Origin: Duganella sp. Root336D2
Lineage (GTDB): Bacteria > Pseudomonadota > Gammaproteobacteria > Burkholderiales > Burkholderiaceae_D
Reading direction: 5' to 3'
Assembly (NCBI RefSeq): GCF_001425005.1
Contig: NZ_LMDB01000036.1
Location: 1-64,000 of the forward strand
Length of the DNA stretch: 64,000 nucleotides
The notes beneath the pieces were generated by a model that worked only from the letters and a program-made list of their open reading frames with translations, did not search any database and was not told the DNA's origin. This document shows positions 17,208-26,565 of this stretch, in pieces (the first letter of the stretch is position 1; each line of letters begins with the position of its first letter). The position numbers and the translations under genes were made by a program.

Positions 17208-17821
17208 CGTTTCGGTGCTCCGTAAGAGGTGCCGGTATGGGCCGGGTTGGTGGCCAGCGTACGCCAGGCGGCGCTGCTCAATTCATCAATGGCATCCAGC
17301 GGATTGAAGCCAATACGCCCACCTAGCCAGTTGCGCGCCAATTCCTGCGAGGGACCGAGCAGCAGGGGACCATACAGTTCGATCGGCAAGCGGCGCAACA
17401 CGCCCTGTTTGAACCAGGGTTTCAGTTTTTCGAATACTTCCTTGAAATGACCCGCGGTACGCTGGCGGATCGCATCGTCATGCTCGGCGCTGACGGCCTG
17501 GCGGCGTGCAAACAGGAAGCGCGCCATGTCGGGCTGTTCGACGATCCATTGCAGGTGGGTGCTGACGATGGCATGGATGGCGAATTCGGCGTTGCTGGCC
17601 TGGGCCACGTTGGCCTTGATCTGCTGCCAATAATTATCCAGTCCTTGTGTAAACAGGGCAGCTGCGATGCCTTCCTTGTTGCCGAAGTGGTGATAGATGC
17701 TCCCCACCGAAGCCTGGCTGCGCTGGCGGATGTCTTCTATCGACGCGGCCTCGATCCCTTTTTCGCAGAACACGGCGAGGGAGGCGGACAGGATGGCAGA
17801 TTTTCGGTCGACTTGGGTCAT
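17204..17821 (-). CDS. TetR-family transcriptional regulator
   Basis: A 205-residue repressor-type protein. The N-terminal helix-turn-helix spans about residues 8-50 (ILSASLAVFCEKGIEAAS through ASVGSIYHHFGNKEG), with the characteristic YHHFGNKEG end. The rest is a helical ligand-binding domain of unknown inducer. The start codon lies three bases from a pair of overlapping palindromes at 17824-17853, so autorepression is likely. The same operator faces the divergent serine hydrolase gene at 17888. Confidence 0.9.
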   Translation of the reverse strand: MTQVDRKSAILSASLAVFCEKGIEAASIEDIRQRSQASVGSIYHHFGNKEGIAAALFTQGLDNYWQQIKANVAQASNAEFAIHAIVSTHLQWIVEQPDMARFLFARRQAVSAEHDDAIRQRTAGHFKEVFEKLKPWFKQGVLRRLPIELYGPLLLGPSQELARNWLGGRIGFNPLDAIDELSSAAWRTLATNPAHTGTSYGAPKR

Positions 17822-17823
17822 GG

Positions 17824-17853
17824 CTAGAATACTGTTCTAGAATTTTATTCTAG
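17824..17853. promoter_or_regulatory. Probable TetR operator (two overlapping palindromes)
   Basis: Two perfect inverted repeats share the central CTAG: CTAGAA-N5-TTCTAG (17824-17840) and CTAGAAT-TTT-ATTCTAG (17837-17853). They sit in the divergent promoter region between the TetR gene and the NylB-like hydrolase gene, immediately beside the TetR start codon. Confidence 0.75.
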
Positions 17854-17887
17854 TCAAGTTTCTTCGTTTCGGGTTAAGCTCATCGGC

Positions 17888-19048
17888 ATGAAAAAGACTA
17901 GAGGCACCTCCCTTGGCACGCTGGTCCTGGTAACCGGCCTTGCCTTGAGTTCACAGGCGTGGGCAAGAAATGACTGTTCCGAGGGCTTTCTCAATCCGCA
18001 GAACGGCAATCCACACAACACCGCAAATGCCGCGCCGGTACCATTCCCGCTGAAGCAAGGCCTGGCGCTGGGCGAGGTGAGTTACAAGCTGCGCGACGAT
18101 CCCAACACTTACACGCTCGAGCAGTACCTGGCGAAATTCTGTACCACTGGTTTCCTCGTGCTCAAAGAAGACCAGATCGTCTTCGAGCGCTACCTGCAGG
18201 GCCGCAAGCCAGGCGATAGCCTGTTGTCTGCCTCGATGTCGAAGACCATATTCGCCTTGCTGATGGGCATCGCGGTCAAGGAGGGCAAGCTGGCGCTGGA
18301 TGAACACATTTCGGCGGTGCTGCCCGATTTCAAGGAGGGCGCCTTCGCCGACGACACGGTGGAAGACTTGCTACGCATGTCTTCCGGGGCGGCGCTGTTT
18401 AATTCCTTTGAGCCGGGCGCTGATTCGGATAACCGGGCGGTCAATCCGCTGATCTACCCGCGGCAGGATATACGCGAATATTTGGGCAGGAAAAAGGACC
18501 GCGCCGCGGCGCCAGGGACAGTGTTCAAATACAACGGCGCACAAACCGCTCTGCTGGGCGCCGCCCTGGCCCAGCGCGTGGGTGGGAAGAACCTCACGAG
18601 CTACCTTCAAGAGAAGCTGTGGATTCCGATGGGGGCGGAAGCCAAAGGGTACTGGATCAAGAACTACCACGACGAAGAAGGCGTGCAAGGCCAGTTCGCA
18701 GCAACCCTGCACGATTTTGCGCGGCTCGGATATCTCGTGATGAACCAGGGCCGTGTCAATGGAAAAGAGGTGGTTCCCGCCGACTGGATTGCGAAGATGA
18801 CCGAGCTGCGGACCGACAGGCCACAACCTTCGCATCCGCCATATTATGGTTTGCATATCTGGATACCGCAGGCTGCCGGGGGCCGGGCCATGTTCTGGGG
18901 TGTAAACGGCCAGAACATTTTTGTCGATCCGGTTGCGCGGGTCGTGATTGTCCATACCGGTAACGGGCCGCGCGCGGAGTTCGACGGCAACCGGCATTTG
19001 TTTGCATTGCGGGACGCGATTGCGCGCAGCTTAAGTGCGCCACGTTAA
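17888..19048 (+). CDS. Exported serine hydrolase, class C beta-lactamase fold (NylB/EstB-like)
   Basis: A 386-residue protein with a signal peptide (cleavage near QAWA, residue 26). The SxxK motif is SMSK (Ser116, Lys119), and the Tyr of the second motif lies in FKYNGAQTALLG (Tyr215), as in 6-aminohexanoate-dimer hydrolases and related esterases rather than true AmpC. Conserved downstream features are DFARLGYLVMNQGRVNG and a late HTGNG segment in the KTG position. Likely a periplasmic esterase, amidase or peptidase; no resistance role is implied. The gene reads away from the TetR operator and may be under its control. Confidence 0.82.
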   Translation: MKKTRGTSLGTLVLVTGLALSSQAWARNDCSEGFLNPQNGNPHNTANAAPVPFPLKQGLALGEVSYKLRDDPNTYTLEQYLAKFCTTGFLVLKEDQIVFERYLQGRKPGDSLLSASMSKTIFALLMGIAVKEGKLALDEHISAVLPDFKEGAFADDTVEDLLRMSSGAALFNSFEPGADSDNRAVNPLIYPRQDIREYLGRKKDRAAAPGTVFKYNGAQTALLGAALAQRVGGKNLTSYLQEKLWIPMGAEAKGYWIKNYHDEEGVQGQFAATLHDFARLGYLVMNQGRVNGKEVVPADWIAKMTELRTDRPQPSHPPYYGLHIWIPQAAGGRAMFWGVNGQNIFVDPVARVVIVHTGNGPRAEFDGNRHLFALRDAIARSLSAPR

Positions 19049-19058
19049 GGATCGCACC

Positions 19059-19952
19059 ATGTTTTTCAGCCTGCTATTCCTGGCCCTGTTGATAATGCAG
19101 CCGGCTGTAGCAAGTCCCGCAAAGGCATCACAGCAGATTGTCTATCCACGACCGGAGTCCGAGCATGACAGCCGCTACCTGTACGATTGGGAGGTGCTGC
19201 GCACGGCGCTCGAAAAGACCCGCGCCAGGTTTGGTCCGTACGAGTTGCGCCAGGCCAGCCAATACATGTCGCCGGCGCGGGTAAGCGCCGAAGCAGCCGG
19301 TGCTGGCTCCATCAATCTTTTCGTGCGCGCCACATCGGCGCAATTGGAGCTGCAGTTTCGTCCGGTGCGCATTCCGGTTGACCGCGGCCTGATCGGCTAT
19401 CGCTTGCTCTTGGTACGCCACGAAGACTTGCCCCGTTTTGCGGAGGTCGAATCCCTCGAGCAGTTGCGCCGCTTCAGCATTGGCCAGGGCAAGGGCTGGG
19501 TCGATGTGAGCATCTTGCAGGCCGGCGGATTCAAGGTGGTGGAGGGGAATAATTACGACGGTTTGTTCTCGATGCTGGAAGTCAAACGCTTCGATGTCCT
19601 GTCGCGCTCTGTCGATGAGGCTTTGAGCGAATACGATGGATGGCACAAGCGCTTCGGCTTTGAGGTGGAACCGGGAATCGCGCTTTACTACCCTCTGGCG
19701 CGCTACTTCTTTACGCGGCGCGATGCGGAAGGGGAGGCGCTGGCGACCCGGCTCGAGGCGGGACTGGAGGCGATGGTGCAGGACGGCTCGCTGCAAGCGC
19801 TGTTCATGGCGCACAAGGGGGCGCTGATCAAGCGCTCCGGCCTGGCGCGGCGCCGCCTGTTCCGCATTCCTAACCCCGACTTGCCGCCGCAAACGCCATT
19901 GGGGCGCAGCGAGCTGTGGTATCGGCCGCAGGAATTGGCGGGCAAGCGATAG
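19059..19952 (+). CDS. Periplasmic solute-binding-like protein (family 3 type), orphan
   Basis: A 297-residue protein starting at 19059, behind a weak AAGGA site, with the signal MFFSLLFLALLIMQPAVASP. The fold resembles the amino-acid-binding proteins of ABC uptake systems: a two-lobe pattern with RFSIGQGKGWVDVSILQAGGF marking the hinge region and a late HGALI-type segment (LFMAHKGALIKRS). There are no permease or ATPase genes nearby, and many such orphans in Oxalobacteraceae act as sensors or are of unknown use. It follows the serine hydrolase by ten bases, so it may be cotranscribed. An earlier in-frame start at 19035 overlaps that gene and is less likely. Confidence 0.7.
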   Translation: MFFSLLFLALLIMQPAVASPAKASQQIVYPRPESEHDSRYLYDWEVLRTALEKTRARFGPYELRQASQYMSPARVSAEAAGAGSINLFVRATSAQLELQFRPVRIPVDRGLIGYRLLLVRHEDLPRFAEVESLEQLRRFSIGQGKGWVDVSILQAGGFKVVEGNNYDGLFSMLEVKRFDVLSRSVDEALSEYDGWHKRFGFEVEPGIALYYPLARYFFTRRDAEGEALATRLEAGLEAMVQDGSLQALFMAHKGALIKRSGLARRRLFRIPNPDLPPQTPLGRSELWYRPQELAGKR

Positions 19953-20000
19953 GCACAATTGCAATAGCCGCGTTACACTGGCTGCCAAGGAGGAGGCGCC

Positions 20001-21941
20001 ATGAAAGCTTGGATTCTGGCCGCTTTAGCGGCTATCACCCTGGCAGGTTGCAGCACCCCGCGGCACCATGAGCAACAGCACCAGCAACAGCCTTTCATTT
20101 GCCGCACGCTGGAATCCGGCCTTGGCCAGCCGCTGGTCGACAACCAGCTGGGCATCGGGCACCCGGTGCGCGACGACGCGGGCAAGGTGCTTGGCTATAG
20201 CAGCCAGTGCGCGATCAAGCCGCGCATCCAGTATTTCTACTTCACCGGTGCTGGCTTCAAACCGTTCGATATCGAGAATGGGTACAAGACGCCGCCGTCC
20301 GACATGAAGATGGTTGACGTAAACGGGGCGTCGCTTCCTTTTGTGGTGCGGGTGGAGGCCGGCACCATCAACCGCTTCATCTACACGATTGCGATGCTGG
20401 AGCGCGCGCCCTGGAATCGCAAGCTGGTCTACTGGATGCGCGGTGGCGTCGGCATCGGCCACCAGCAGGGGACGGCCCTGTGGCTCAACGGTGCGCTGAA
20501 CGGCTCGGAGAAGCAGTTGATGCCGAAGCTGCTGGCGCAGGGCTATGCGATTGCCAATTCGTCCGGCAACGAGAGCGGGGTTCATTACAATATGCGGCTG
20601 GCCGAGGAAACGGCGGCGCAGACCAAAGCCTACTTCAGCGCAACCTACGGCAAGCCGGTGTATACCATCGGCATCGGCGGTTCGGGCGGGGCGGTGCAGC
20701 AGTATATGTTTGCGCAAAATCGTCCCGGCCTGATCGATGCGGGAATTCCGGTGCAGTCGTATCCGGACATGGTGACGCAATCGATTCCGATTTCCGATTG
20801 TCCTTTGCTTGGCCAGTACTTCCGCGAGGAGGTGGCGCGCGACCCGAACTCGCCCTGGGCGACCTGGAGCCGCCAGTCCCTGGTGCAGGGCATGAATGCC
20901 AGCGACACCGCGAAAAACCCCTTTACCGGCAAGCCCGGCACCACCGAGTGCATCAATGGCTGGCGCTTTGCGATGCCGACGGTGCTGAATCCGCAATTCC
21001 GCGACAGTAAATTCGACAAGGCGATTGCCTTCTATGGCTATGCGCCGCAAGCCTTCGCCAAGGTGAAGTGGACGCATTGGAACGACCTGGAAGAATTCTA
21101 TGGCACGGATGCCGAAGGCTTCGCACCAATCCCGCTCGATAATGTGGGTGTTCAATATGGCCTTGCGGCGCTGGCCGCCGGGAAGCTGGATGCCGATGAA
21201 TTCCTGCGGCTGAACGCCTGCGCCGGCAGCTGGAAGGAGCAGCGCGATTTCGTGCCGTACAAGCCGGACGACGATCCTTTCGACTCGGCCAATATGCATC
21301 GCAGCGCGACTTGCCGCGAGCCGGCCGGTACGCCGGCATTGCGGCGCAAGGGCGACCAAGGGGCAATACGTGCGGCATTCGAGTCAGGCCATGTATTCAC
21401 CGGCAAGCGGCTTGGCATTCCTGTCATTGACCTGCGCCCGTATCGCGAGGCGGAACTGGACATGCACAATGCACGGCAGGCTTTCTCGGTCCGTGCACGG
21501 CTGCTGGCGGCCAACGCGGTGGAGGCAAAGCGCCAGGTTATCTGGTTTGCACAGCCGGATACCGATTTGCCGGGGCAGGTGATGAAGGCAGTGGAGGTGC
21601 TGGACAAATACCTCACCGCCGGCAGCGCGCCGGTGGAGTTTGCCGACCGCTGCGTGGACAGCGCCGGCAGTGTGCTCGCTTCCGGCCCCGATGCGTGGGG
21701 CGGCATCCTCGATGGCGTCAGGCCTGGCGCATGCACGCAGGCGTTCCCGATCCACAGCAGCCCGCGCATGGTGGCGGGCGAATCAATCCGGGGCGACACC
21801 TTCCAATGCAAGCTCAAGACACTGGAGAAGGCCTATACTGACGGAACTTACGGGCCTGCGGTGAGCTTCAATGATGCACAAAAGGCATGGTTGTCCCGCA
21901 TTTTCCCGCAGGGCGTGTGCGATTACAATAGCGGGTTATGA
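20001..21941 (+). CDS. DUF6351-type lipoprotein, probable hydrolase fold
   Basis: A 646-residue lipoprotein: lipobox LAGC with Cys17, then a short Gln-rich linker (HEQQHQQQ). It has an AAGGAGGAGG ribosome site. The body resembles DUF6351 proteins, which look like large alpha/beta hydrolases related to tannase- or polyhydroxybutyrate-degrading enzymes. A nucleophile elbow is visible as GIGGSGGAVQQ, preceded by a strand YTIGI. Several conserved cysteines (SDCPLL, ACAGSW, QCKLKT) suggest disulfides outside the cytoplasm. The stop overlaps the next gene by four bases, implying cotranscription with the DUF748 protein. Substrate unknown; family assignment is from recall. Confidence 0.72.
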   Translation: MKAWILAALAAITLAGCSTPRHHEQQHQQQPFICRTLESGLGQPLVDNQLGIGHPVRDDAGKVLGYSSQCAIKPRIQYFYFTGAGFKPFDIENGYKTPPSDMKMVDVNGASLPFVVRVEAGTINRFIYTIAMLERAPWNRKLVYWMRGGVGIGHQQGTALWLNGALNGSEKQLMPKLLAQGYAIANSSGNESGVHYNMRLAEETAAQTKAYFSATYGKPVYTIGIGGSGGAVQQYMFAQNRPGLIDAGIPVQSYPDMVTQSIPISDCPLLGQYFREEVARDPNSPWATWSRQSLVQGMNASDTAKNPFTGKPGTTECINGWRFAMPTVLNPQFRDSKFDKAIAFYGYAPQAFAKVKWTHWNDLEEFYGTDAEGFAPIPLDNVGVQYGLAALAAGKLDADEFLRLNACAGSWKEQRDFVPYKPDDDPFDSANMHRSATCREPAGTPALRRKGDQGAIRAAFESGHVFTGKRLGIPVIDLRPYREAELDMHNARQAFSVRARLLAANAVEAKRQVIWFAQPDTDLPGQVMKAVEVLDKYLTAGSAPVEFADRCVDSAGSVLASGPDAWGGILDGVRPGACTQAFPIHSSPRMVAGESIRGDTFQCKLKTLEKAYTDGTYGPAVSFNDAQKAWLSRIFPQGVCDYNSGL

Positions 21942-24900
21942 AGATCCCACCATTGAAATACCTTGTCCCGGGCACTTTGGCCGGGCTGTTGCTTGCCTAT
22001 ACCGGCATCGGCTTTCTCGCCGTACCGGCAATCGTCAAGTCGCAGGCGGCCAGCCAGGCCTCGGAAAAACTGCATCGCCAGCTCAGCATTGAGGAAGTCT
22101 CGTTCAACCCCTTCACGCTGGCCGCTTCGGTGCGCGGCCTGAAAATGATGGAGCCGGACGGCAGCACGGTCTTTGCCAGCTTTGATCGCCTGGGTGCGGA
22201 CCTGTCGTGGCAGTCCGTCAGCAAGATGGCGCCAGTCGTGCAGGAAGTCCGCCTGAGCAAGCCGTATGTGCACCTGGCGCGCAATGCCGATAACCGCTAC
22301 AACATCGACGATATCCTGAAACTGATCGCTAGTCAGCCGCCGTCGCCGGAACCTGCGCGCTTCTCGGTCAATAACATCCAGCTTGAAGAGGGCAGCCTGT
22401 CTTTTGAGGACAAGCCGGCCGGCGTGACACACAAGGTGCAGGACCTGAAACTGGGCCTGCCATTTGTCTCTTCCTTGCCGGCCGACGTGACGATTTTCGT
22501 CGAGCCGCTGTTCAGCGCCAATATCAACGGTGCACCGCTGCTCTTGAAGGGTAAGGCGCGTCCGTTCGCGGAGCCGAAGGACTATGCGCTTGAACTGAAA
22601 CTCGATAAGGTCGACCTGACCAACTACCTCGGCTACCTGCCGTTCAAACCGGGCTTCAAGCTGCCGTCGGCTCACCTGGAGGCGCAGCTTAACCTGACCG
22701 TGGTGCAGCCGAAGGAAAAACCGGCATCGCTGGTGCTGGGCGGGGCGGCTATGCTGTCGGGTGCGCAGTTGCAGCAGCTTGATGGCACGCAGGTGGCCAA
22801 GCTGGCTGCGCTGAAGGTCAAGCTGGGCAAACTGGACCTGCTGGCGCAGCGTTTCGAGGTCGCCAGGGTGGATATCGATGGGCTGGAACTGGATGTCAAA
22901 CGCAGCAAGGAGGGAGTGCTGAACCTGGCCCAGCTGGTTCCAGCCGCAGCCCCGGATGCTGCGCCGGCAGCGGCGCCTGCGGCCAAGCCGGCCGGCGCTG
23001 GTCCGGTCGTGCTGCTGAAGGAATTGGCTGTCAACGGCGCGGCCTTGCGCTACGCCGATGAAACGCCGCAAGGCAACCTGCGCGCCGACCTGGCGAAATT
23101 CGGGCTGGTGGTGCAGGACATCGCCTTCGATGGCGGCAAGCACACGCTGGATATTGCATCCGTCACGTCCGGGAGTGCGGAAATCGACGTCCACCAGGGC
23201 AAGCTGGCGGAAAAGGCTGGCGGCGACAAGACGGCGGCCAAAGCGGCTGGCGAAGAGCCGATGCAGGTCAAGGTGGGCAAGCTGGAAATCAGCGAGTGGA
23301 ACGCAAAGCTGCGTGAAGACCTGCGTGCAGAGCCGACTGTCTTCAAGCTGTCGCCGCTGGCGCTGACCGTCGAAGGCTACTCGAATGTGCCTGGTGCGTC
23401 TGCCGAGGTGGCGCTGAAAACCGCCGTCAATAAAGGCGAACTGGAACTCAAGGGCCAGTTGGCGCCTTCGCCGCTGAATGCGGACCTGGCGCTGGAGCTG
23501 AAGAATTTCGACCTGCTGCCTTTGCAGCCTTACGTCACCGATTACGTGAACCTGCGCCTGTTGCAGGCGGCCGTTTCCAGCAAGGCGCGGCTGCGCCTTG
23601 AAACGGGCAAGGACGGTGCGGTGGCTGGCGGCTTCAAAGGCGATGTCAGCGTGAATCGTCTTTCTACGGTCGACAAGTCCAGTTCGAATGATTTCCTGAG
23701 CTGGAAGTCGCTGGCATTTGGCGGCATGGATGTGAACTTCAAGCCGTTCACCCTGAACATTGAACGCGTTGCGCTGGACGACTTCTTCGCGCGCGTGATC
23801 ATTGACCCGAACGGTCGCCTGAACGTGCAGGACGTGACGCGCAAGGAAGGCGAGGAGGGCAAGAGCCTGACCGAGGCTGGCGCCCGTGCGCAGGCAGTCA
23901 AGGATGCCAAGGCAAAGGCGAATGATGTGGCGCAGGCAGCAGCGCCGCCTGCCGCCGCGACACCAGCCCCGGCGCCAAAGGCGGCTCCTGCGAAGCCTGC
24001 GGAACCGCTGCCGCCGATCCGTATCGGCAAGGTGCAGCTTTCCGGCGGGCGCGTGCGCTTTACCGACAACTTCATCAAGCCGAACTACACGGCCAACCTG
24101 AAGGAACTGGGCGGCACTGTGAGTGGCCTGTCGTCGGATCCGGCGCACAGCGCAAATGTCGACTTGCGCGGCAACGTCAGCGGGGCGCCATTGCTGATCG
24201 CCGGCCGGGTGCATCCGCTGAAGCACGAGCTTTCGCTAGACCTGCGCGCCGAAGTGCGCGGCATGGAGCTGTCGCAGCTCTCGGCTTATGCCGATAAATA
24301 CGTCGGCTACGGCATCGAAAAAGGCAAGATGACTTTCGAAGTTTCGTATGCGCTGGAAAACCGCCAGCTGAAGGCGGAAAACCGCCTGGTGCTTGACCAG
24401 CTCACCTTCGGCAAGGAGAGCACCAATCCGGACGCCACCAAGCTGCCGGTGAACCTGGCGGTGGCACTGCTTAGCGACCGCAATGGCGTGATCGACATTA
24501 ACGTACCGATTGGCGGCTCGCTGGACGATCCGCAATTCTCGCTGGGCGGCATCATCCTCAAGGTGATCGGCAACGCCATCATGAAGACTGTCACTTCGCC
24601 ATTTGCCCTGATCGGTTCCCTGTTTGGCGGCGGCGAGGAATTGTCGATGCTGGAGTTCGACCAGGGCCGTGCGGCATTGCTGCCGGCATCGGAGGGCAAG
24701 CTGAAATCGCTGGCCAAGGCGCTGACCGAGCGCCCCGCCTTGAAGCTCGATATTACCGGCCGCTTCGATGATGCGGCGGAACTGGAGGCGCTCAAGCACG
24801 TGGCGCTGGAGCGCAAACTGCGCCAGCTCAAGACGCGCGAGCTGCAGGCACGCGGCGGCGCGCTGCCGGAAGGCGGGGTTGTGGTGACCAGCGAGGAGCG

Positions 24901-25174
24901 CGCGGCCTTGCTGGAGCGTGCCTACAAAGAAGAAAAATTCATTAAGCCGCGCAATGCGCTGGGTTTCGCCAAATCGCTGCCTGCGGAGGAAATGGAAAAG
25001 CTGATGCTGGCCAATATCAACCCTGACCAGGACGATTTCATCACCCTCGGCAACCGGCGCGCGCAAGCAGCCAAGGATTGGCTGGTGGGGCAGGGCAAGG
25101 TGGCGCCGGAGCGCATCTTCCTGGTTGCGCCCAAGGCCGGCGCGGCTGCCCGCGTAGAGTTTGCCTTGCACTAG
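21938..25174 (+). CDS. DUF748 / AsmA-like envelope protein
   Basis: A 1078-residue protein with one N-terminal membrane segment (LVPGTLAGLLLAYTGIGFLA) and a long periplasmic region. Repeating beta-strand units such as INIEEVSFNP- or VDIDGLELDVKRS-type strands are typical of DUF748/AsmA-family bridge-like proteins. Two low-complexity Ala/Pro linkers (about residues 333-350 and 665-690) separate the modules. The C-terminus carries a short OmpA-like end (ANINPDQDDF...NRRAQAAKDWL). Relatives of this family are implicated in phospholipid movement or outer-membrane assembly; the exact role here is unknown. It overlaps the DUF6351 gene by four bases. Confidence 0.85.
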   Translation: MKIPPLKYLVPGTLAGLLLAYTGIGFLAVPAIVKSQAASQASEKLHRQLSIEEVSFNPFTLAASVRGLKMMEPDGSTVFASFDRLGADLSWQSVSKMAPVVQEVRLSKPYVHLARNADNRYNIDDILKLIASQPPSPEPARFSVNNIQLEEGSLSFEDKPAGVTHKVQDLKLGLPFVSSLPADVTIFVEPLFSANINGAPLLLKGKARPFAEPKDYALELKLDKVDLTNYLGYLPFKPGFKLPSAHLEAQLNLTVVQPKEKPASLVLGGAAMLSGAQLQQLDGTQVAKLAALKVKLGKLDLLAQRFEVARVDIDGLELDVKRSKEGVLNLAQLVPAAAPDAAPAAAPAAKPAGAGPVVLLKELAVNGAALRYADETPQGNLRADLAKFGLVVQDIAFDGGKHTLDIASVTSGSAEIDVHQGKLAEKAGGDKTAAKAAGEEPMQVKVGKLEISEWNAKLREDLRAEPTVFKLSPLALTVEGYSNVPGASAEVALKTAVNKGELELKGQLAPSPLNADLALELKNFDLLPLQPYVTDYVNLRLLQAAVSSKARLRLETGKDGAVAGGFKGDVSVNRLSTVDKSSSNDFLSWKSLAFGGMDVNFKPFTLNIERVALDDFFARVIIDPNGRLNVQDVTRKEGEEGKSLTEAGARAQAVKDAKAKANDVAQAAAPPAAATPAPAPKAAPAKPAEPLPPIRIGKVQLSGGRVRFTDNFIKPNYTANLKELGGTVSGLSSDPAHSANVDLRGNVSGAPLLIAGRVHPLKHELSLDLRAEVRGMELSQLSAYADKYVGYGIEKGKMTFEVSYALENRQLKAENRLVLDQLTFGKESTNPDATKLPVNLAVALLSDRNGVIDINVPIGGSLDDPQFSLGGIILKVIGNAIMKTVTSPFALIGSLFGGGEELSMLEFDQGRAALLPASEGKLKSLAKALTERPALKLDITGRFDDAAELEALKHVALERKLRQLKTRELQARGGALPEGGVVVTSEERAALLERAYKEEKFIKPRNALGFAKSLPAEEMEKLMLANINPDQDDFITLGNRRAQAAKDWLVGQGKVAPERIFLVAPKAGAAARVEFALH

Positions 25175-25183
25175 GAGCCATGT

Positions 25184-25978
25184 ATGCCGATGCTGGAACT
25201 GGGTAGCGCGCAACTGCACTATGAGCTGATCGAAGGCGATCCGTGCCAGCCGTTACTGGTGTTCCTGCATGAGGGTCTTGGGTGCATCCGGATGTGGAAG
25301 GAGTTTCCGGAACGGCTTTGCGCTGCCACCGGTTGCGCAGGCCTGGTGTATGAGCGGCAGGGTTATGGCCGGTCCTCAGCGCAGCTTGCGCCGCGCGGCG
25401 TGCACTACCTGCACCAGTTTGCGTTGGCCGAACTGCCGGCAGTGATGGAGCGCCTGGCGCCTGGCCGCGAGCATATCGTGGTGGGCCACTCGGATGGCGG
25501 CAGCATTGCGCTGATCTATGCGGCGGGTCGGCCACCTGGCTTGTGCGGCGTGATCAGCGCTGCTGCACACGTGTTTGTCGAAGACATGACGATCGAGGGC
25601 ATCCGGACCGTGCTGGCTGCCCACACTGCCGGCAAGATGCGCGCCTTGGCTCGCTATCACGGCGACAAGGTGGAGCAGGTGTTTGCTTCCTGGGCCGATA
25701 CCTGGCTGGCGCCCTGGTTCAGGCAGTGGAATATCGAATACCTGCTGCCGGCGATCGCATGTCCTTTGCTGGCAATGCAGGGCAGCGACGACCATTACGG
25801 CTCCGGCGCGCAACTGGATGCCATCGAGCGGGGAACGCCCGGTGCCCGCCAGTTGCTGCTGCCAGGCTGCGGCCACAGTCCCCATATCGAGCAGCCAGGG
25901 GCCACTTTGCAGGCCATGGCCGCGTTCATCAATCCTTTGGCAAGCCAGGCGAAGGCTTCTGCGGCTTTGCGTGCTTGA
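25184..25978 (+). CDS. Alpha/beta hydrolase
   Basis: A 264-residue cytoplasmic hydrolase: LVFLHEGLGCIRMW (oxyanion loop), nucleophile elbow VVGHSDGGS (Ser about residue 102), acid in LLAMQGSDDHYG and His in GCGHSPHIEQ near the C-terminus. Members with this HEGLG start include meta-cleavage-type and lactone hydrolases. It starts ten bases after the DUF748 stop, so it may be part of that operon. Its last 50 bases overlap the 3' end of the opposite-strand membrane protein gene at 25929. Confidence 0.85.
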   Translation: MPMLELGSAQLHYELIEGDPCQPLLVFLHEGLGCIRMWKEFPERLCAATGCAGLVYERQGYGRSSAQLAPRGVHYLHQFALAELPAVMERLAPGREHIVVGHSDGGSIALIYAAGRPPGLCGVISAAAHVFVEDMTIEGIRTVLAAHTAGKMRALARYHGDKVEQVFASWADTWLAPWFRQWNIEYLLPAIACPLLAMQGSDDHYGSGAQLDAIERGTPGARQLLLPGCGHSPHIEQPGATLQAMAAFINPLASQAKASAALRA

Positions 25979-26462
25979 GCATTGCCGCCAGCAAGTCGAC
26001 ATCTTCATCGCTTTCGGGCGCCGCGGCAGGGGCCTGCAGCTTGCGCGGTGCGCCAGCTGCCGTCGCAGGGCGCGGGTGTACCGTCGTTGATCCTGCCGGC
26101 TTTGCCCCTGCCGGCGGCGCGGCTGCAAGCTCGCGATGCGGCATTGCCGCGTTCACGATGGTCGCGGCCTGCTGCGCGGCCGCCGTTAAGGGTGCGGGCG
26201 GCGTGAAAGCCGCGGGCGGCGCTCGGTATGCCGGCAATTCCGGCTGCCGTTCAGGTGCCGTTCCATGGCCCTGCAGCCAAGCCCAGGCCGCAGCGCACGT
26301 TGCCAGCAGCGTCGCCACTGCGGCAAGGTGTGCGCGCTGCGGTGCATGCCACCGGATCCACCGGCGTACCGGGGCCGGCACGCTGCCGCCGTTCGCCAGC
26401 CGCGCCAGGATGCGATGGCGATCATCCCGCAGCGCGGGGCCTGCAAACAAGTCGGGCCGCAT
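25929..26462 (-). CDS. Ala/Pro-rich single-pass membrane protein, T6SS-adjacent, unknown
   Basis: A 177-residue protein with a basic N-terminal cytoplasmic part (DRHRILARL, RRWIRWHAPQR), one membrane segment (AHLAAVATLLATCAAAWAWL, about 45-64) and a long Ala/Pro-rich region with an acidic end (SDEDVDLLAAMLKHAK). I do not recognise a family. The layout recalls proteins that span the periplasm, or anti-sigma-like anchors. The start at 26462 gives a sensible topology, whereas the open frame further upstream is the antisense of the M15 gene. It lies divergent to that gene at the border of the type VI locus, so a secretion-linked role is possible but unproven. Confidence 0.55.
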   Translation of the reverse strand: MRPDLFAGPALRDDRHRILARLANGGSVPAPVRRWIRWHAPQRAHLAAVATLLATCAAAWAWLQGHGTAPERQPELPAYRAPPAAFTPPAPLTAAAQQAATIVNAAMPHRELAAAPPAGAKPAGSTTVHPRPATAAGAPRKLQAPAAAPESDEDVDLLAAMLKHAKPQKPSPGLPKD

Positions 26463-26565
26463 GAGTCCTCCCAAAGCTTGATCTCGCTCGAGCCGTCCAA
26501 TTGCGGCACGGCATAGGATTGAAGTGTCGCGCGCCGCATGCGCTTTCGTATTGATGGATCGCACC

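Noticed and set aside
17888..19048. AmpC-type beta-lactamase resistance gene
   Set aside because: The second motif is FKYNGAQ and context is esterase-like, matching NylB/EstB hydrolases rather than AmpC.
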